This document shows, in pieces, positions 36,133 to 46,227 of a stretch of DNA of 64,000 bases. Under the pieces are notes generated by a model. It worked only from the letters and a program-made list of their open reading frames with translations. It had not been told where the DNA came from and made no database searches. The stretch's first letter is position 1; every line of letters starts with the position of its first letter. The position numbers were made by a program, and so were the translations under genes. Origin of the DNA: Beggiatoa leptomitoformis (GTDB taxonomy: Bacteria; Pseudomonadota; Gammaproteobacteria; Beggiatoales; Beggiatoaceae); assembly GCF_001305575.3 (NCBI RefSeq), contig NZ_CP012373.2, positions 3,296,261-3,360,260 of the forward strand. The letters are read 5' to 3'.

Positions 36133-37812
36133 TTAGTGAGAAACAGCCCCTTCAGCACCAATACCTGTTTGGCAACGCATATCTTGTGCATCAAACGCAG
36201 CACGGTCAATCTTTGCACGCTCGCTGGTGTCTAAAATAGAGACCAACCAAATGGTAAAGAATGAGGCAGCCATAGAGAATAAGGCAGGATAAGCATAACC
36301 AAATGGTGCAGAACCTTTAGGATTACCTAAGGTTGCTTCCCAAACGGTAGGGCCTAAAACCACTAACACAACCGCAACAATTAAGCCCACAAATCCACCA
36401 ATGGTTGCACCTCTCGTTGTTAATCCTTTCCAATAAATAGAGAGGAACAACACGGGGAAGTTAGCACTTGCCGCCACAGTAAAGGCCAAGTAAACCATAA
36501 AGGCGACGTTTTGCTTTTCAAACACAATTCCCAACCAAATGGCAATAATACCTAATACTAAGGTTGTAATTTTTGAAACGCGCATTTCACTCACTTCATT
36601 AGATTTGCCTGCAAAGAAGACATTTGCATATAAATCATGAGAAACAGCGGATGCACCTGCTAAGGTTAAGCCTGCAACAACTGCAAGAATAGTTGCAAAG
36701 GCAACAGCAGAAATAAAGCCTAAGAAGATATTGCCACCAACTGCATGGGCCAGATGTAACGCAGGCATGTTACTACCACCAATTAACGCACCTTTAGCAA
36801 CATCACCATCAACTAAGTATTGAGGATCGGTTGAAACAAACAGAATCGCGCCAAAACCGATAATGAAGGTTAAAATGTAGAAGTAACCAATAAAGCCTGT
36901 TGCATAAAATACGGATTTTCTAGCTTCTTTCGCATCTGGCACAGTAAAGAAACGCATTAAAATATGTGGTAAACCCGCTGTACCGAACATTAAACCTAAA
37001 CCCAAAGAAATAGCAGAAATGGGGTCGTGGACTAACACACCGGGGGCTAGAATCTTATCGCCTTCCTTGTGAACTTTAGAGGCTTCGGAGAATAATGTAT
37101 TGAAGTCAAAGCCAACTTTTTGCAGTACCATGAAAGCCATAAATGTTGCACCCGTTAACAGCAACATTGCTTTAATGATTTGTACCCATGTTGTTGCTAA
37201 CATACCACCAAAAGTTACATACATCACCATTAATATGCCAACTAATACAACAGCTTGATAGTGTTCTAAGCCGAATAATAATTGAATTAATTGACCTGCA
37301 CCAACCATTTGTGCAATGAGATATAGAATAACAGTGACGATAGAACCACATGCTGCCATGGTTCTTACAGGTTTTTGTGATAAACGATAGGAGACCACAT
37401 CCGCAAAGGTATATTTACCTAAGTTACGTAGTTGTTCTGCAATTAAAAATAAAACGATAGGCCAACCGACTAACCAACCAATAGAGAAAATTAAACCATC
37501 AAAACCTTTGGTGTACACCATCGCAGAAATCCCTAAAAAGGATGCCGCTGACATGTAATCACCCGCAATGGCTAAGCCATTTTGAAACCCTGTAATACCA
37601 CCACCAGCCGTATAGAAATCTTTTGCGGTTTTTGTTTTTTGTGCTGCCCAGTAAGTAACGCCCAGTGTTGCACCCACAAAGACGAAAAACATAACAATCG
37701 CAGGAATGTTTAACGCTTGTTTTTCAACAGCACCTAAATCACCTGCCCCGAAAGCTGCCATCGTACCCAGCATCAGGGTTGTGAAAATAGCAAATAGTGT
37801 AAGATTGCGCAT
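36133..37812 (-). CDS. actP: Cation/acetate symporter
   Basis: An inner-membrane sodium:solute symporter (SSS family) taking up acetate and similar short acids. 559 residues with about 13 membrane segments, preceded by a signal-like N-terminus as in Act[21 protein letters not shown] and [20 protein letters not shown] are ActP-type motifs. The start overlaps the stop of the DUF485 gene by one base (TAATG), and GAGGA precedes it. Acetate uptake fits a heterotrophic or mixotrophic sulfur oxidiser. Confidence 0.93.
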   Translation of the reverse strand: MRNLTLFAIFTTLMLGTMAAFGAGDLGAVEKQALNIPAIVMFFVFVGATLGVTYWAAQKTKTAKDFYTAGGGITGFQNGLAIAGDYMSAASFLGISAMVYTKGFDGLIFSIGWLVGWPIVLFLIAEQLRNLGKYTFADVVSYRLSQKPVRTMAACGSIVTVILYLIAQMVGAGQLIQLLFGLEHYQAVVLVGILMVMYVTFGGMLATTWVQIIKAMLLLTGATFMAFMVLQKVGFDFNTLFSEASKVHKEGDKILAPGVLVHDPISAISLGLGLMFGTAGLPHILMRFFTVPDAKEARKSVFYATGFIGYFYILTFIIGFGAILFVSTDPQYLVDGDVAKGALIGGSNMPALHLAHAVGGNIFLGFISAVAFATILAVVAGLTLAGASAVSHDLYANVFFAGKSNEVSEMRVSKITTLVLGIIAIWLGIVFEKQNVAFMVYLAFTVAASANFPVLFLSIYWKGLTTRGATIGGFVGLIVAVVLVVLGPTVWEATLGNPKGSAPFGYAYPALFSMAASFFTIWLVSILDTSERAKIDRAAFDAQDMRCQTGIGAEGAVSH

Positions 37813-38120
37813 TACTTAATATCCTCCTTGATTTCTCTGGTCAATCTGTCAAATAATGAGTTTGCAATAAGAACATAAACCCCTGTTAGTACAAATGAAC
37901 TAACAATAACGCCAACACCAATGGGAATACCCCAAGTGATAACCTCATCAGGATTAATACGGGTTCCTAACCAATCCTTGTGGAGTGCAATAACAAGGAT
38001 AAAACCGTAGTAAATAGCGCAAACAACTGCTGACAGAAACCACCCCAAAAAACTCCGCGTTTTGACTAATCGTTGATATTTTGGATTGTTTCTGACTTTC
38101 TCGACAATGCTTTCTTGCAT
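37812..38120 (-). CDS. DUF485 membrane protein, ActP partner (YjcH-like)
   Basis: 102 residues with two membrane helices (about 25-47 and 63-86). The N-terminus [17 protein letters not shown] and the [19 protein letters not shown] helix are the DUF485 pattern. In E. coli this gene (yjcH) lies between acs and actP; here acs is not adjacent. AGGAG ribosome binding site. It is coupled to actP by one-base overlap. Confidence 0.92.
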   Translation of the reverse strand: MQESIVEKVRNNPKYQRLVKTRSFLGWFLSAVVCAIYYGFILVIALHKDWLGTRINPDEVITWGIPIGVGVIVSSFVLTGVYVLIANSLFDRLTREIKEDIK

Positions 38121-38568
38121 TAGAGGTCTCCTTTGTGATAAATAACTGTTTTTGATAAGCTATTTAGGCTTAATTATGATTAGAATTAACGTTCTTAATA
38201 TATCTGGAAAAGATTTTTTTGGCAATCAGATTTTTGCATAAAAAAAACTAATCTGTGAGCGAACCTAACGTAAGTTAAGGGTAAAAAAATGACCCGTTAT
38301 TTCAGAGTTAAAAAAAACGATGCAATACACAAAACCTGATTAAAATAGTCAAGAAAATTTTTTATCTCCAATTTTTTGTAATTGGTGGTCAATCATCAAA
38401 TTGCATAATGGCGGTTTTATACTGTTTATCCATACATTATAATGGTAATCAGAATCTATAAGCAGATTTATATAACAGATTGTTAATAATAAAGTAGTCT
38501 TATAAATAATGGACAAAATGAAAAGACGCTTTTGCCATTAACCTGATAACTTTACTAGGAGAATAGGA
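38121..38568. other. Divergent intergenic region, actP unit versus ssb
   Basis: 448 bp, very AT-rich. Possible stem CAGATT/AATCTG near 38227-38255 and GGGT/ACCC near 38279-38295. A weak TTGTTA/TATAAA pair (38480-38506, short spacer) may serve ssb. No small gene recognised. Long regulated promoters are common before acetate genes, but no CRP-like site was confirmed. Confidence 0.45.
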
Positions 38569-39081
38569 ATGTCTAGTGTCAACAAGGTCATTTTAGTGGG
38601 TCGTTTGGGTAATGACCCAGAGATTCGTTATAGTGCGGCAGGTTCTGCAATGGCAAATATTAGTATTGCAACCAGCGAGCAATGGAAAGATAAACAATCG
38701 GGGCAAAAACAAGAACGTACCGAGTGGCATCGCGTGGTTTTTTTTGACCGCTTGGCTGAAATTGTGGGGGAATATTTACGTAAAGGTTCTTTAATTTATG
38801 TAGAGGGACGGTTACAAACCCGCAAATGGCAAGATAAAGACGGGACCGACCGTTATACAACTGAAATTATTGCAAAAGAAATGAATATGCTAGGAGGACG
38901 TAGTGATTCCTCATCAGCCGACTACGCGCAAAACACGAGTAATTATGCACCGCCACCCGCCCCTGTAACAGAGTCAGCAGCACCGCCAACAGCAACACGG
39001 ACAACACCCGCGCCAGCAAATCGTCCCCCTGTTGTGAGCAGTCCTCCCCCCAGCGATTTTGATGATGACATTCCTTTTTAA
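38569..39081 (+). CDS. ssb: Single-stranded DNA-binding protein
   Basis: Binds ssDNA as a tetramer in replication, repair and recombination. The OB fold starts [20 protein letters not shown] and contains [12 protein letters not shown] and [17 protein letters not shown] disordered Pro/Ala-rich linker follows. The conserved acidic tip DDDIPF recruits partner proteins. 170 residues, normal. Ribosome binding site AGGAGAATAGG. Single gene with its own terminator. Confidence 0.97.
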   Translation: MSSVNKVILVGRLGNDPEIRYSAAGSAMANISIATSEQWKDKQSGQKQERTEWHRVVFFDRLAEIVGEYLRKGSLIYVEGRLQTRKWQDKDGTDRYTTEIIAKEMNMLGGRSDSSSADYAQNTSNYAPPPAPVTESAAPPTATRTTPAPANRPPVVSSPPPSDFDDDIPF

Positions 39082-39115
39082 AGGGACAAACATCCGTTAT
39101 TTTGTATAGTGATGT

Positions 39116-39143
39116 GTAGAAATACGGTGGGATGTATTTCTAC
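39116..39143 (+). terminator. Hairpin terminator after ssb
   Basis: GTAGAAATAC (39116-39125), 8-nt loop, GTATTTCTAC (39134-39143): perfect 10-bp arms, followed by the T-rich CTTATTATTAATT. It lies 35 bp after the ssb stop. Confidence 0.7.
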
Positions 39144-39260
39144 CTTATTATTAATTGTGTGGTAATTTTACGCTTCTGCGTTAATGAATAAGACATCAAT
39201 AATAAGCATCATTGCAGATTATTTTCTTTTTTAATCCAAGCTGACCTTGACCTAACTTTC

Positions 39261-40700
39261 ATGACTGTTTCTTTACCTGATTTCTCCCTTGCGCGTGTGT
39301 TGGTTGTTGGTGATGTGATGTTGGACCGTTATTGGCATGGTGCAACGTCCCGTATTTCTCCTGAAGCCCCTGTTCCGATTGTACATATTCAACAAGTAAC
39401 GGAGCAAGCGGGTGGAGCTGGTAATGTTGCCTTAAATATTAGTGCATTAGGCGCGAAAGCAACGTTAATCAGTGTTACAGGGGATGATACCGCTGCTAAT
39501 ACGGTAGAAAATTTACTCCAACAAGCAAAAGTTGCTTGTCGTTTACATCGTCTTGCGCATATTCCAACGATTACTAAACTCCGTGTATTAAGTCGTCATC
39601 AGCAACTTATCCGCCTAGATTTTGAGGAAAAATTTACGCTGTTAGCGGAAGATAAAGTTTTATTGTTACAAGTTCAAGATTGTCTGGCTAATGTTGATGT
39701 GTTGGTTTTATCTGATTATGGTAAGGGCGTGTTAGCCGACCCGCAGTCGCTCATTCAACTTGCTCGTCAAGCTCATAAAGCCGTGTTAGTTGACCCTAAA
39801 GGACAAGACTTTACAAAATATCGTGGCGCGACGATTATCACGCCGAATTTGTCCGAATTTGAAACGATTGTAGGACACTGTTGTAATGAGCAAGTCCTTG
39901 TAGAACGTGGGGAAAACCTACGGCTTCAATTACAACTAGATGCGTTACTCATCACGCGCAGTGAAAAAGGCATGACTTTGTTACGACATGCACAACCCGC
40001 TCTGCACTTACCTACTCATGCCCGTGATGTTTATGATGTCACTGGTGCAGGTGATACAGTCATAGGGGTTTTATCCGCAGGACTTGCCGCAGGCATGGAA
40101 CTTGGACAAGCGACGACTTTAGCGAATCATGCGGCGGGGTTAGTCGTCAGCAAGCTAGGCACGGCTACCGTGAGCATCGCCGAGTTAGAAACCGCATTGC
40201 ATATCACACATAGCCAAGCGATTCAGACCCTTTATGGATTACAAAAGATTATAAATATCGCCCGCGCTAATGGAGAACGTATCGTTATGACTAATGGTTG
40301 TTTTGATATTCTCCACGCAGGACACATACAATATTTATCTCAAGCACGGCAACTAGGTGACCGCCTGATTGTGGCAATGAATGATGATGCCTCTGTACGT
40401 CGCCTAAAAGGGGCTAGCCGTCCGATTAATTCCTTAGAACACCGCATGACTGTCTTAAGTGCGCTAGATTGTGTCGACTGGGTTATCCCTTTTAGTGAAG
40501 ACACACCAGAATCTTTAATTTGCCAATTACTTCCTGATATTTTAGTCAAAGGCGGAGATTACCAAATTGACCAAATTGCAGGGGGTCGCTGTGTATTGGA
40601 CAATGGCGGTAAAGTATTGGTATTAGATTATCTTGCAGGATGTTCAACAACTGCAACGCTACAGGCATTACAAAATAGCCAAATAAATTTAGAAAAGTAA
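39261..40700 (+). CDS. hldE: Bifunctional heptose-7-phosphate kinase / heptose-1-phosphate adenylyltransferase
   Basis: Makes ADP-D-glycero-beta-D-manno-heptose for the LPS inner core. The N-terminal PfkB-type kinase (about 1-320) has AGGAGNVALNISALGA and the anion hole DVTGAGDTVIG. The C-terminal nucleotidyltransferase (about 340-479) has TNGCFDILHAGHIQYL. 479 residues, the usual fused length. hldD follows 12 bp downstream, so the two steps are co-expressed. No clear ribosome binding site. Confidence 0.97.
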   Translation: MTVSLPDFSLARVLVVGDVMLDRYWHGATSRISPEAPVPIVHIQQVTEQAGGAGNVALNISALGAKATLISVTGDDTAANTVENLLQQAKVACRLHRLAHIPTITKLRVLSRHQQLIRLDFEEKFTLLAEDKVLLLQVQDCLANVDVLVLSDYGKGVLADPQSLIQLARQAHKAVLVDPKGQDFTKYRGATIITPNLSEFETIVGHCCNEQVLVERGENLRLQLQLDALLITRSEKGMTLLRHAQPALHLPTHARDVYDVTGAGDTVIGVLSAGLAAGMELGQATTLANHAAGLVVSKLGTATVSIAELETALHITHSQAIQTLYGLQKIINIARANGERIVMTNGCFDILHAGHIQYLSQARQLGDRLIVAMNDDASVRRLKGASRPINSLEHRMTVLSALDCVDWVIPFSEDTPESLICQLLPDILVKGGDYQIDQIAGGRCVLDNGGKVLVLDYLAGCSTTATLQALQNSQINLEK

Positions 40701-40712
40701 CGAGGGATAGGC

Positions 40713-41660
40713 ATGATTATTGTCACAGGTGGGGCGGGTTTTATCGGTAGCAATGTCATTAAAACCCTAAACAATAAGGGTTATGAAGAAATACTGGTTG
40801 TAGATAACCTCAAAAATGGGGAAAAGTTTAAAAATTTAGTTGACTGCACTATTGCCGATTTCCTAGACAAAAAAGGGTTTTTAACTCGAATTCAATCTAA
40901 TGAACACGTTTGCAATAATGTAGAAGCCGTTTTTCATCTGGGTGCTTGTTCTAGCACGACTGAATGGGATGGCGAATACATGATGCAAAACAACTTTGCT
41001 TATTCCAAAACCCTGCTACATTTTTGCCTTTCACGCAAAATTCCCTTTATTTATGCGTCTAGTGCCTCTGTTTACGGCAGTGGTACAACGTTTAAAGAAG
41101 AACCTTCCTATGAATCCCCTTTAAATGTTTATGGCTATTCAAAATTTCTCTTTGACCATTATGTCCGCGCCCGTTTAGAAACCAGTCCTTCACAAATTGT
41201 TGGCTTACGTTACTTTAACGTTTATGGTCCTCGGGAACAGCATAAAGCTAGTATGGCCAGCGTTGCATATCATCTTAATAATCAAGTGATTAATTCGGGT
41301 AATGTCTGCTTATTTGAAGGATGTGATGGTTATGGCAATGGGGAACAACAACGGGATTTTGTTTATGTTGGAGATGTTGCCGATGTAAATTGTTGGTTTT
41401 TTGAAAATCGGGATAAATCAGGTATTTTTAATGTGGGGACAGGACGTAGTCAAAGTTTTAATGCGGTTGCTCGTGCGGTCGTAGCATGGCATGGTCGTGG
41501 GCAAATAGAATATGTTCCCTTTCCACAACATTTACAGGGACGTTATCAAAGTTTTACACAAGCCGACATCAGCAACTTACGTGCAATAGGCTACGAACAA
41601 CCGTTTAAAACCGTTGAGGAAGGTGTACGTTTATATTTAGATTGGCTCAATAAAATCTGA
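40713..41660 (+). CDS. hldD: ADP-L-glycero-D-manno-heptose 6-epimerase
   Basis: Epimerises the ADP-heptose made by HldE for LPS core synthesis. NAD(P)-binding Rossmann motif [10 protein letters not shown] is at residues 6-15. The catalytic SDR Tyr-Lys is in [25 protein letters not shown] follows. 315 residues, normal. GAGGGA ribosome binding site, 12 bp after hldE. Confidence 0.97.
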   Translation: MIIVTGGAGFIGSNVIKTLNNKGYEEILVVDNLKNGEKFKNLVDCTIADFLDKKGFLTRIQSNEHVCNNVEAVFHLGACSSTTEWDGEYMMQNNFAYSKTLLHFCLSRKIPFIYASSASVYGSGTTFKEEPSYESPLNVYGYSKFLFDHYVRARLETSPSQIVGLRYFNVYGPREQHKASMASVAYHLNNQVINSGNVCLFEGCDGYGNGEQQRDFVYVGDVADVNCWFFENRDKSGIFNVGTGRSQSFNAVARAVVAWHGRGQIEYVPFPQHLQGRYQSFTQADISNLRAIGYEQPFKTVEEGVRLYLDWLNKI

Positions 41661-41675
41661 GCCTGAAAGCCTGCC

Positions 41676-41747
41676 TGAATCAGAATTATCAGAATTTAAA
41701 ACCGTTAATTCCCCTTATCCTGTTAATTCAGTAAGTTCTGATTCAGT
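41676..41747. repeat. CTGAATCAG-type inverted repeat, copy A
   Basis: Outer arms CTGAATCAGAA and its complement TTCTGATTCAG bound a 72-bp imperfect dyad. The inner parts also pair loosely (TTAATTCCCC against CCTGTTAATTC). It lies between the convergent hldD and ureF. Same family as copies at 58988-59079, 61401-61509 and 62921-63014. Confidence 0.75.
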
Positions 41748-41775
41748 TCTATTGATAGTATCCGTTTTAATATTT

Positions 41776-42450
41776 TTAAGAGCGAAATAATCGAGAATAC
41801 TGCGTTTCATGCAAAGCACTGCCTATGGCCAACATAGGCGCAAAAAAGCCAATGTCCGCATCAGTTAATGACAAACTATGCTCGACACAATGTGGGATAA
41901 TAGCTTGTGTTGTTAATAAGATACGTTGTCCTGCACTTTGTCCTAATGGAATCAGTTTAACGGCTGCCATCGTTTGATTTTCTAACCAACTCCACGCATA
42001 ACCCATTAAAGTTTCCTCTAAAGGAATATGCCAGTGTACAGCGGCTAAACTAAATACAGTGGCATAACAAACTGGGGTATCTTTTTGATAATAAATAGAG
42101 GCTTGTGGTAGTTCTAGTGTGGTTAATAATCTAGCTAATGTTTGCCCTAAGTGGCGGTCTTCAGCGCGGAGTTCTGCGGATTCCCGCGAGGCGTATAAAT
42201 AACTATTCCAATATTCAACTTGTGTTTGATTTGTTGTTTGCCATGCCCTATACAATCGCACAAGCACGGCAAGGTCTAAATGACTTAGCGTATGTTGCAG
42301 TAAACCTGCTATCCATGCTTGCGCACTTGCTTCATCAACAACCCACTTTTGTTGAATGGCCGATTCTAACCCTTGCGAATAAGCGAACATGCCGATGGGC
42401 AATGTAGGGCTGACAAGGTGGCAAAGATGGAGCAAGGGCGCAAGGTGCAT
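41776..42450 (-). CDS. ureF: Urease accessory protein UreF
   Basis: UreF works with UreD/H and UreG to load nickel into urease. The helical protein of 224 residues has SPTLPIGMFAYSQGLESAI at the N-terminus and RESAELRAEDRHLGQTLARL in the middle, both UreF signatures. It begins 1 bp after murE, with AGGA 7 bp upstream, so it is co-transcribed with murE. No urease structural or other accessory gene is in this window. Confidence 0.9.
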   Translation of the reverse strand: MHLAPLLHLCHLVSPTLPIGMFAYSQGLESAIQQKWVVDEASAQAWIAGLLQHTLSHLDLAVLVRLYRAWQTTNQTQVEYWNSYLYASRESAELRAEDRHLGQTLARLLTTLELPQASIYYQKDTPVCYATVFSLAAVHWHIPLEETLMGYAWSWLENQTMAAVKLIPLGQSAGQRILLTTQAIIPHCVEHSLSLTDADIGFFAPMLAIGSALHETQYSRLFRS

Positions 42451-42451
42451 T

Positions 42452-43927
42452 TTATTGTCCTGATAAAATTTCTTGAACTAATGCACGGTCGCTAAACGGC
42501 AGATATTCCGAACCAATCTCTTGATAATCTTCATGCCCCTTACCTGCAATCAATACAATATCGTTTGGAATGGCTTGTTGAATCGCATAATGAATGGCTT
42601 GTTCACGGTTGGGAATAATCGTGGGTTGTACAGGGGCATTAGGGTTACAACCTCTTAATATATCTTTGATAATAACATTAGATTCTTCGTGTCGTGGGTT
42701 ATCATCAGTAATAATCATTTGGTCAGCAATAGCTTGGACAATTTCCCCCATTAAAGGACGTTTTCCTCGGTCACGATTACCACCACAACCAAACACGCAA
42801 TAAAGCTGCCCTTTACAATGGGTACGCAAGGTTAAAAGCACTTTTTGTAAGGCATCAGGGGTATGGGCATAATCCACAATGACCGTTGGGCTGTGTGCGT
42901 TGCTAAAATATTCCATGCGTCCAGCAACAGGCGTGATGGTGGACAGAGACGGTAAAATATTTTCTATCGCGATGTTATAACTCAGTAATACACCAATAGT
43001 TGCCAGTATATTGCTGATATTAAATTGCCCAAAAATAGGAACAGCAACCTGATATTGTCCCGTAGGAGTGGTTATTTCTAAGGTGCATCCACGCAAGTCA
43101 CGGTTTAAAATCGTTGCAGAAATCATGGGTTTATTCATAATATTATCTGTTTCTAACCCATAAGTAATGCAGCGAACTTCGCTAGGTAAGCGGGCTAAAA
43201 AGTTGCGCCCCATGGGGTCATCGATGTTAATAACCGCTGTTTCTAAACCTTCCCATTGAAATAAAAGCCGTTTTGCTTCGGCGTATTCTTCCATTGTTTG
43301 GTGATAATCCAAATGGTCACGGCTTAAATTCGTAAAAACAGCGGTTTTGAAAGGAATGGTATTCACACGACCTTGTACCAGTGCATGTGAGGAGACTTCC
43401 ATCACAACATCATGGACGTTTTTATCCCGTAATTCGGCAAAAATGGCTTGTAAACGCAACGCATCTGGGGTGGTATAGTGAATATTTTCTAGGTTGCCAT
43501 AGCAGCCGTAACCCAATGTACCGATTAAACCTGCTGGTTGTTGTTGGCTTAATAATTGGGCAATAAAATGGCTGACGGATGTTTTACCATTTGTGCCTGT
43601 TACCCCTGTTACACGCATTGTTTTTGCAGGGTGTTTATAAAAGCGGGCGACAATTTCGCCAAGGTGTTGGCTTAAGTGTGGGATTGATAAACAAGGCGTT
43701 TCTGTTGCTAAGATTTCTAAACGAGAAAGCGGTGCTTCTTTAAGAATCGCAACGGCACCACGTGCAATGGCATCAGCAATATAGTGTTCTCCATGAATTT
43801 TAGTCCCTGCCAGTGCAAAGAATAAATCACCCGCTTGTACATGACGACTGTCCAGTTTTAATCCCTTAATCAACGGATTATTTTGTTGAGAAAGTTGCTT
43901 GTTATTTAATAAATCGGATAGGTACAT
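42452..43927 (-). CDS. murE: UDP-MurNAc-dipeptide : meso-DAP ligase
   Basis: Adds meso-diaminopimelate in peptidoglycan precursor synthesis. The Mur-ligase P-loop is TGVTGTNGKTSVSHFIAQ (about residue 105). The C-terminal DDNPRHEESN contains the DNPR motif that selects meso-DAP. 491 residues, normal. Here murE stands outside the usual dcw cluster (no ftsI or murF neighbours) and is followed by ureF. Confidence 0.95.
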   Translation of the reverse strand: MYLSDLLNNKQLSQQNNPLIKGLKLDSRHVQAGDLFFALAGTKIHGEHYIADAIARGAVAILKEAPLSRLEILATETPCLSIPHLSQHLGEIVARFYKHPAKTMRVTGVTGTNGKTSVSHFIAQLLSQQQPAGLIGTLGYGCYGNLENIHYTTPDALRLQAIFAELRDKNVHDVVMEVSSHALVQGRVNTIPFKTAVFTNLSRDHLDYHQTMEEYAEAKRLLFQWEGLETAVINIDDPMGRNFLARLPSEVRCITYGLETDNIMNKPMISATILNRDLRGCTLEITTPTGQYQVAVPIFGQFNISNILATIGVLLSYNIAIENILPSLSTITPVAGRMEYFSNAHSPTVIVDYAHTPDALQKVLLTLRTHCKGQLYCVFGCGGNRDRGKRPLMGEIVQAIADQMIITDDNPRHEESNVIIKDILRGCNPNAPVQPTIIPNREQAIHYAIQQAIPNDIVLIAGKGHEDYQEIGSEYLPFSDRALVQEILSGQ

Positions 43928-43952
43928 ATTGCTGGTTGCTTGTAAGTGAATG

Positions 43953-44396
43953 TTATTTAGAAGGGGGTTTATTATTCTCTGGTTTTACAGGTTTGGATAA
44001 TGACTGGGGTAGCTTATCAGGGGTTACGGGGGCTGGTGTTGGCTCGGAAATAGGGACGCATCGGACAAAAGGCAATTCTCGTATTAACCCACAAGTAGAA
44101 TTAGGCGGAACGAACAATGTTTTAAATAACGCGATTACAAAAACAGTTCCGACAATCACCGAGAGTAATTTTAGTAACATGATAGAAATTTCCACCAATC
44201 GCTGAAGTATTTCTATCGTATTCTTGAGCAAAAACAGCAGTGCTTTTGCTAAGCCTAAGGTAATGGCAACAATGACTAAAATCGTTACAAGTTGCTTAAC
44301 AGGCAACCCTGATGAGGTAAAAGCACTTTTTATGAATGCTTGTACAGGCACAAACAGGCTGATACATAATGCTATAAAATCATCCCATAGTGGCAT
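43953..44396 (-). CDS. Small membrane protein with Pro-rich tail, unknown function
   Basis: 147 residues. Two to three hydrophobic stretches are visible: about 8-20, then the longer LVTILVIVAITLGLAKALLF, and MLLKLLSVIVGTVFVIALF. A Pro/Lys-rich C-terminal tail (about 115-147) follows two Cys residues. It lies between the repeat-protein gene and murE on the same strand, with 99 and 25 bp gaps. No family recognised; a membrane-complex subunit is possible. Confidence 0.65.
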   Translation of the reverse strand: MPLWDDFIALCISLFVPVQAFIKSAFTSSGLPVKQLVTILVIVAITLGLAKALLFLLKNTIEILQRLVEISIMLLKLLSVIVGTVFVIALFKTLFVPPNSTCGLIRELPFVRCVPISEPTPAPVTPDKLPQSLSKPVKPENNKPPSK

Positions 44397-44495
44397 GTCA
44401 ACAGAAATCCTGTGTCAGGGTTGCCTTAAGTGAGTAGCAATACAATCATATCTCGTTAAAAATAGAGGATAAAACTGTTCACCTTGGTGGCAGAA

Positions 44496-45725
44496 TCAAC
44501 GTTTCAATTTTGCTTCTGCTTTTTTGCGCAATTCTAGCAGGGTTTTATCTGTAGGATTGAGTTGTAATCCTGCATCAATATAGCTAAGGCTGGCTTTATA
44601 ATCCCCTTGTTTTTGCTTGGTTGTTGCGTGGATTTGATATTGTTTAACAATATTTTTAATGCCTTCTTCTGCTTTTTTGTTTTTTGGTGAAATTTCTAAT
44701 ACTTTACTGTAGCTTGCGTAGGCGTTATCGCCTTCTGGGGTTAAATATTTCCGTTGAATAACTTGTTGGTCGCCTTTGCTAACGAGGGCTTTTAATAAGT
44801 CTTGTAACAGTACTTTAGCCATTTCGCTACTGGGGTAGATCGTAATAATTTCTTGATAAGTCGCATAAGCATTGTTTGCTTCGGGTGAGAGTAAATCCCC
44901 TTTTTGCATTTGGACAGAGGCACGTTTTTGAAGGGCATTGAGCATGGCATCCATTAACCCTTGTGTTTCTTTATGATCGGGAGCAATTTCACCGAGTTTA
45001 CGATACATTTCATAAGCCCCTCCAGAAACAGTAATGCGTCCTCTTTCTACGGCGCGTTTGCTCTGTTCTAAATAACGACTGATAATTTGCTCGCGAACTT
45101 TTTCTGCCTCTGTTGGCGAAATTTTTTCCAACGCTTGGTACGTTTCAAACGCATTATCCCCCTCAGGCGTGGTTAAACGGGTACGTTCGATTTGTTTTTG
45201 CGCTTTGTTGACTAAATCAGCAATGGGATCGCTTGGTACGGGAGGAGGCGTAGGTGTAGCAACAGGCGTTGTTGTGGATGTTTCTACGGGTTTATTATCC
45301 GTTGGTGAACTTTCTGCAACGGTTGTTTCTGTGCTGGCTTTTGGCGGTTCAGTCGTTGTTGTTGCGGATTTATTGTCGACTGGTTTGGTCGGAGCAATAG
45401 GCATTCCGCTAGCGTGTTCGGTGGCTGGGGGTTTTTCAACAAAATTTGCTGGTTGTTTAGCAACTTCCACTGGTTTTAACGGTGGCATTACTGTTTGAGA
45501 TGGTTTTGTAAAACTGCTTTTTGTATCAGTTGTTATGTTCGTAGAAGCGGTTTCGTCAGGTGTATCCCACATAGACATGATGGGGACAAAATATAAAATC
45601 GCGCTAATGATACCAATCACAATTGCACTACTGGTGAGTAGAAGCATATATTTACGTGCTGGTGTTTGATTTGCAACAACAATCCTATCTTTAAAGACTG
45701 GATCAGAACCCATCTTAATTTGCAT
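44496..45725 (-). CDS. Inner-membrane-anchored TPR-like repeat protein
   Basis: 409 residues: short cytoplasmic N-terminus, one membrane helix (28-50), a Thr/Pro/Lys-rich periplasmic linker (about 55-165), then four repeats of about 48 residues starting near 184, 231, 278 and 327. Each has the pattern PEGDNAYxxYxxxLxIxP. A final TPR-like helix pair covers 370-405. The first ATG has AGGG 9 bp upstream; an ATG four codons later is less well placed. It probably scaffolds a periplasmic complex; no enzyme motif. Confidence 0.75.
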   Translation of the reverse strand: MQIKMGSDPVFKDRIVVANQTPARKYMLLLTSSAIVIGIISAILYFVPIMSMWDTPDETASTNITTDTKSSFTKPSQTVMPPLKPVEVAKQPANFVEKPPATEHASGMPIAPTKPVDNKSATTTTEPPKASTETTVAESSPTDNKPVETSTTTPVATPTPPPVPSDPIADLVNKAQKQIERTRLTTPEGDNAFETYQALEKISPTEAEKVREQIISRYLEQSKRAVERGRITVSGGAYEMYRKLGEIAPDHKETQGLMDAMLNALQKRASVQMQKGDLLSPEANNAYATYQEIITIYPSSEMAKVLLQDLLKALVSKGDQQVIQRKYLTPEGDNAYASYSKVLEISPKNKKAEEGIKNIVKQYQIHATTKQKQGDYKASLSYIDAGLQLNPTDKTLLELRKKAEAKLKR

Positions 45726-45858
45726 TGTGTATGACCCTTAAGCCGTATTTTAAAAAAATGGTGAACTATCAATTATAAGGTTATATAGTACGATTTAAAC
45801 AGACTTTACCTGTAACCCTTAACAAGTCTTACAGGAATATGTGCGACAGGGAGTAATG

Positions 45859-46227
45859 ATGAAATTACATTTAGACGGTGCAGACAATATCTATTTTGTA
45901 CAAGCCTATGATCACGACAGTGTAACAATTAGAGAAAAGAGATATTGTGACAATTTGTTAGTCATGCCAAAACGGCTTGAAATATGGACAGCAACGGCGT
46001 TTGCAGCTTTAACAATAGCAGACTTTAGCTTATTGACGACATGGAAACCTGAAGTTGTCTTGTTAGGAACTGCCGACAAATTGCGTTTTCCACCCACAGA
46101 AATATTATCTTCCTTAATTCAGCAAGGAATTGGTGTAGAAGTGATGGACAGGTACGCGGCTTGTCGCACCTTTAATATTCTGGTTGCTGAAGGGCGTGAT
46201 GTAGCTGCGGCACTACTGTTTCATTAA
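45859..46227 (+). CDS. Mth938-like (DUF498) domain protein
   Basis: 122 residues; the whole protein is one Mth938/Xcc981-like domain. The characteristic core is WKPEVVLLGTADKLRFPP, followed by GIGVEVMDRYAACRTFNIL. Function of the family is unsettled; the human relative NDUFAF3 assists complex I assembly. The second ATG of ATGATG is chosen because AGGGAG is then at normal spacing. Its 3' end overlaps argE by 15 bp on the opposite strand. Confidence 0.88.
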   Translation: MKLHLDGADNIYFVQAYDHDSVTIREKRYCDNLLVMPKRLEIWTATAFAALTIADFSLLTTWKPEVVLLGTADKLRFPPTEILSSLIQQGIGVEVMDRYAACRTFNILVAEGRDVAAALLFH

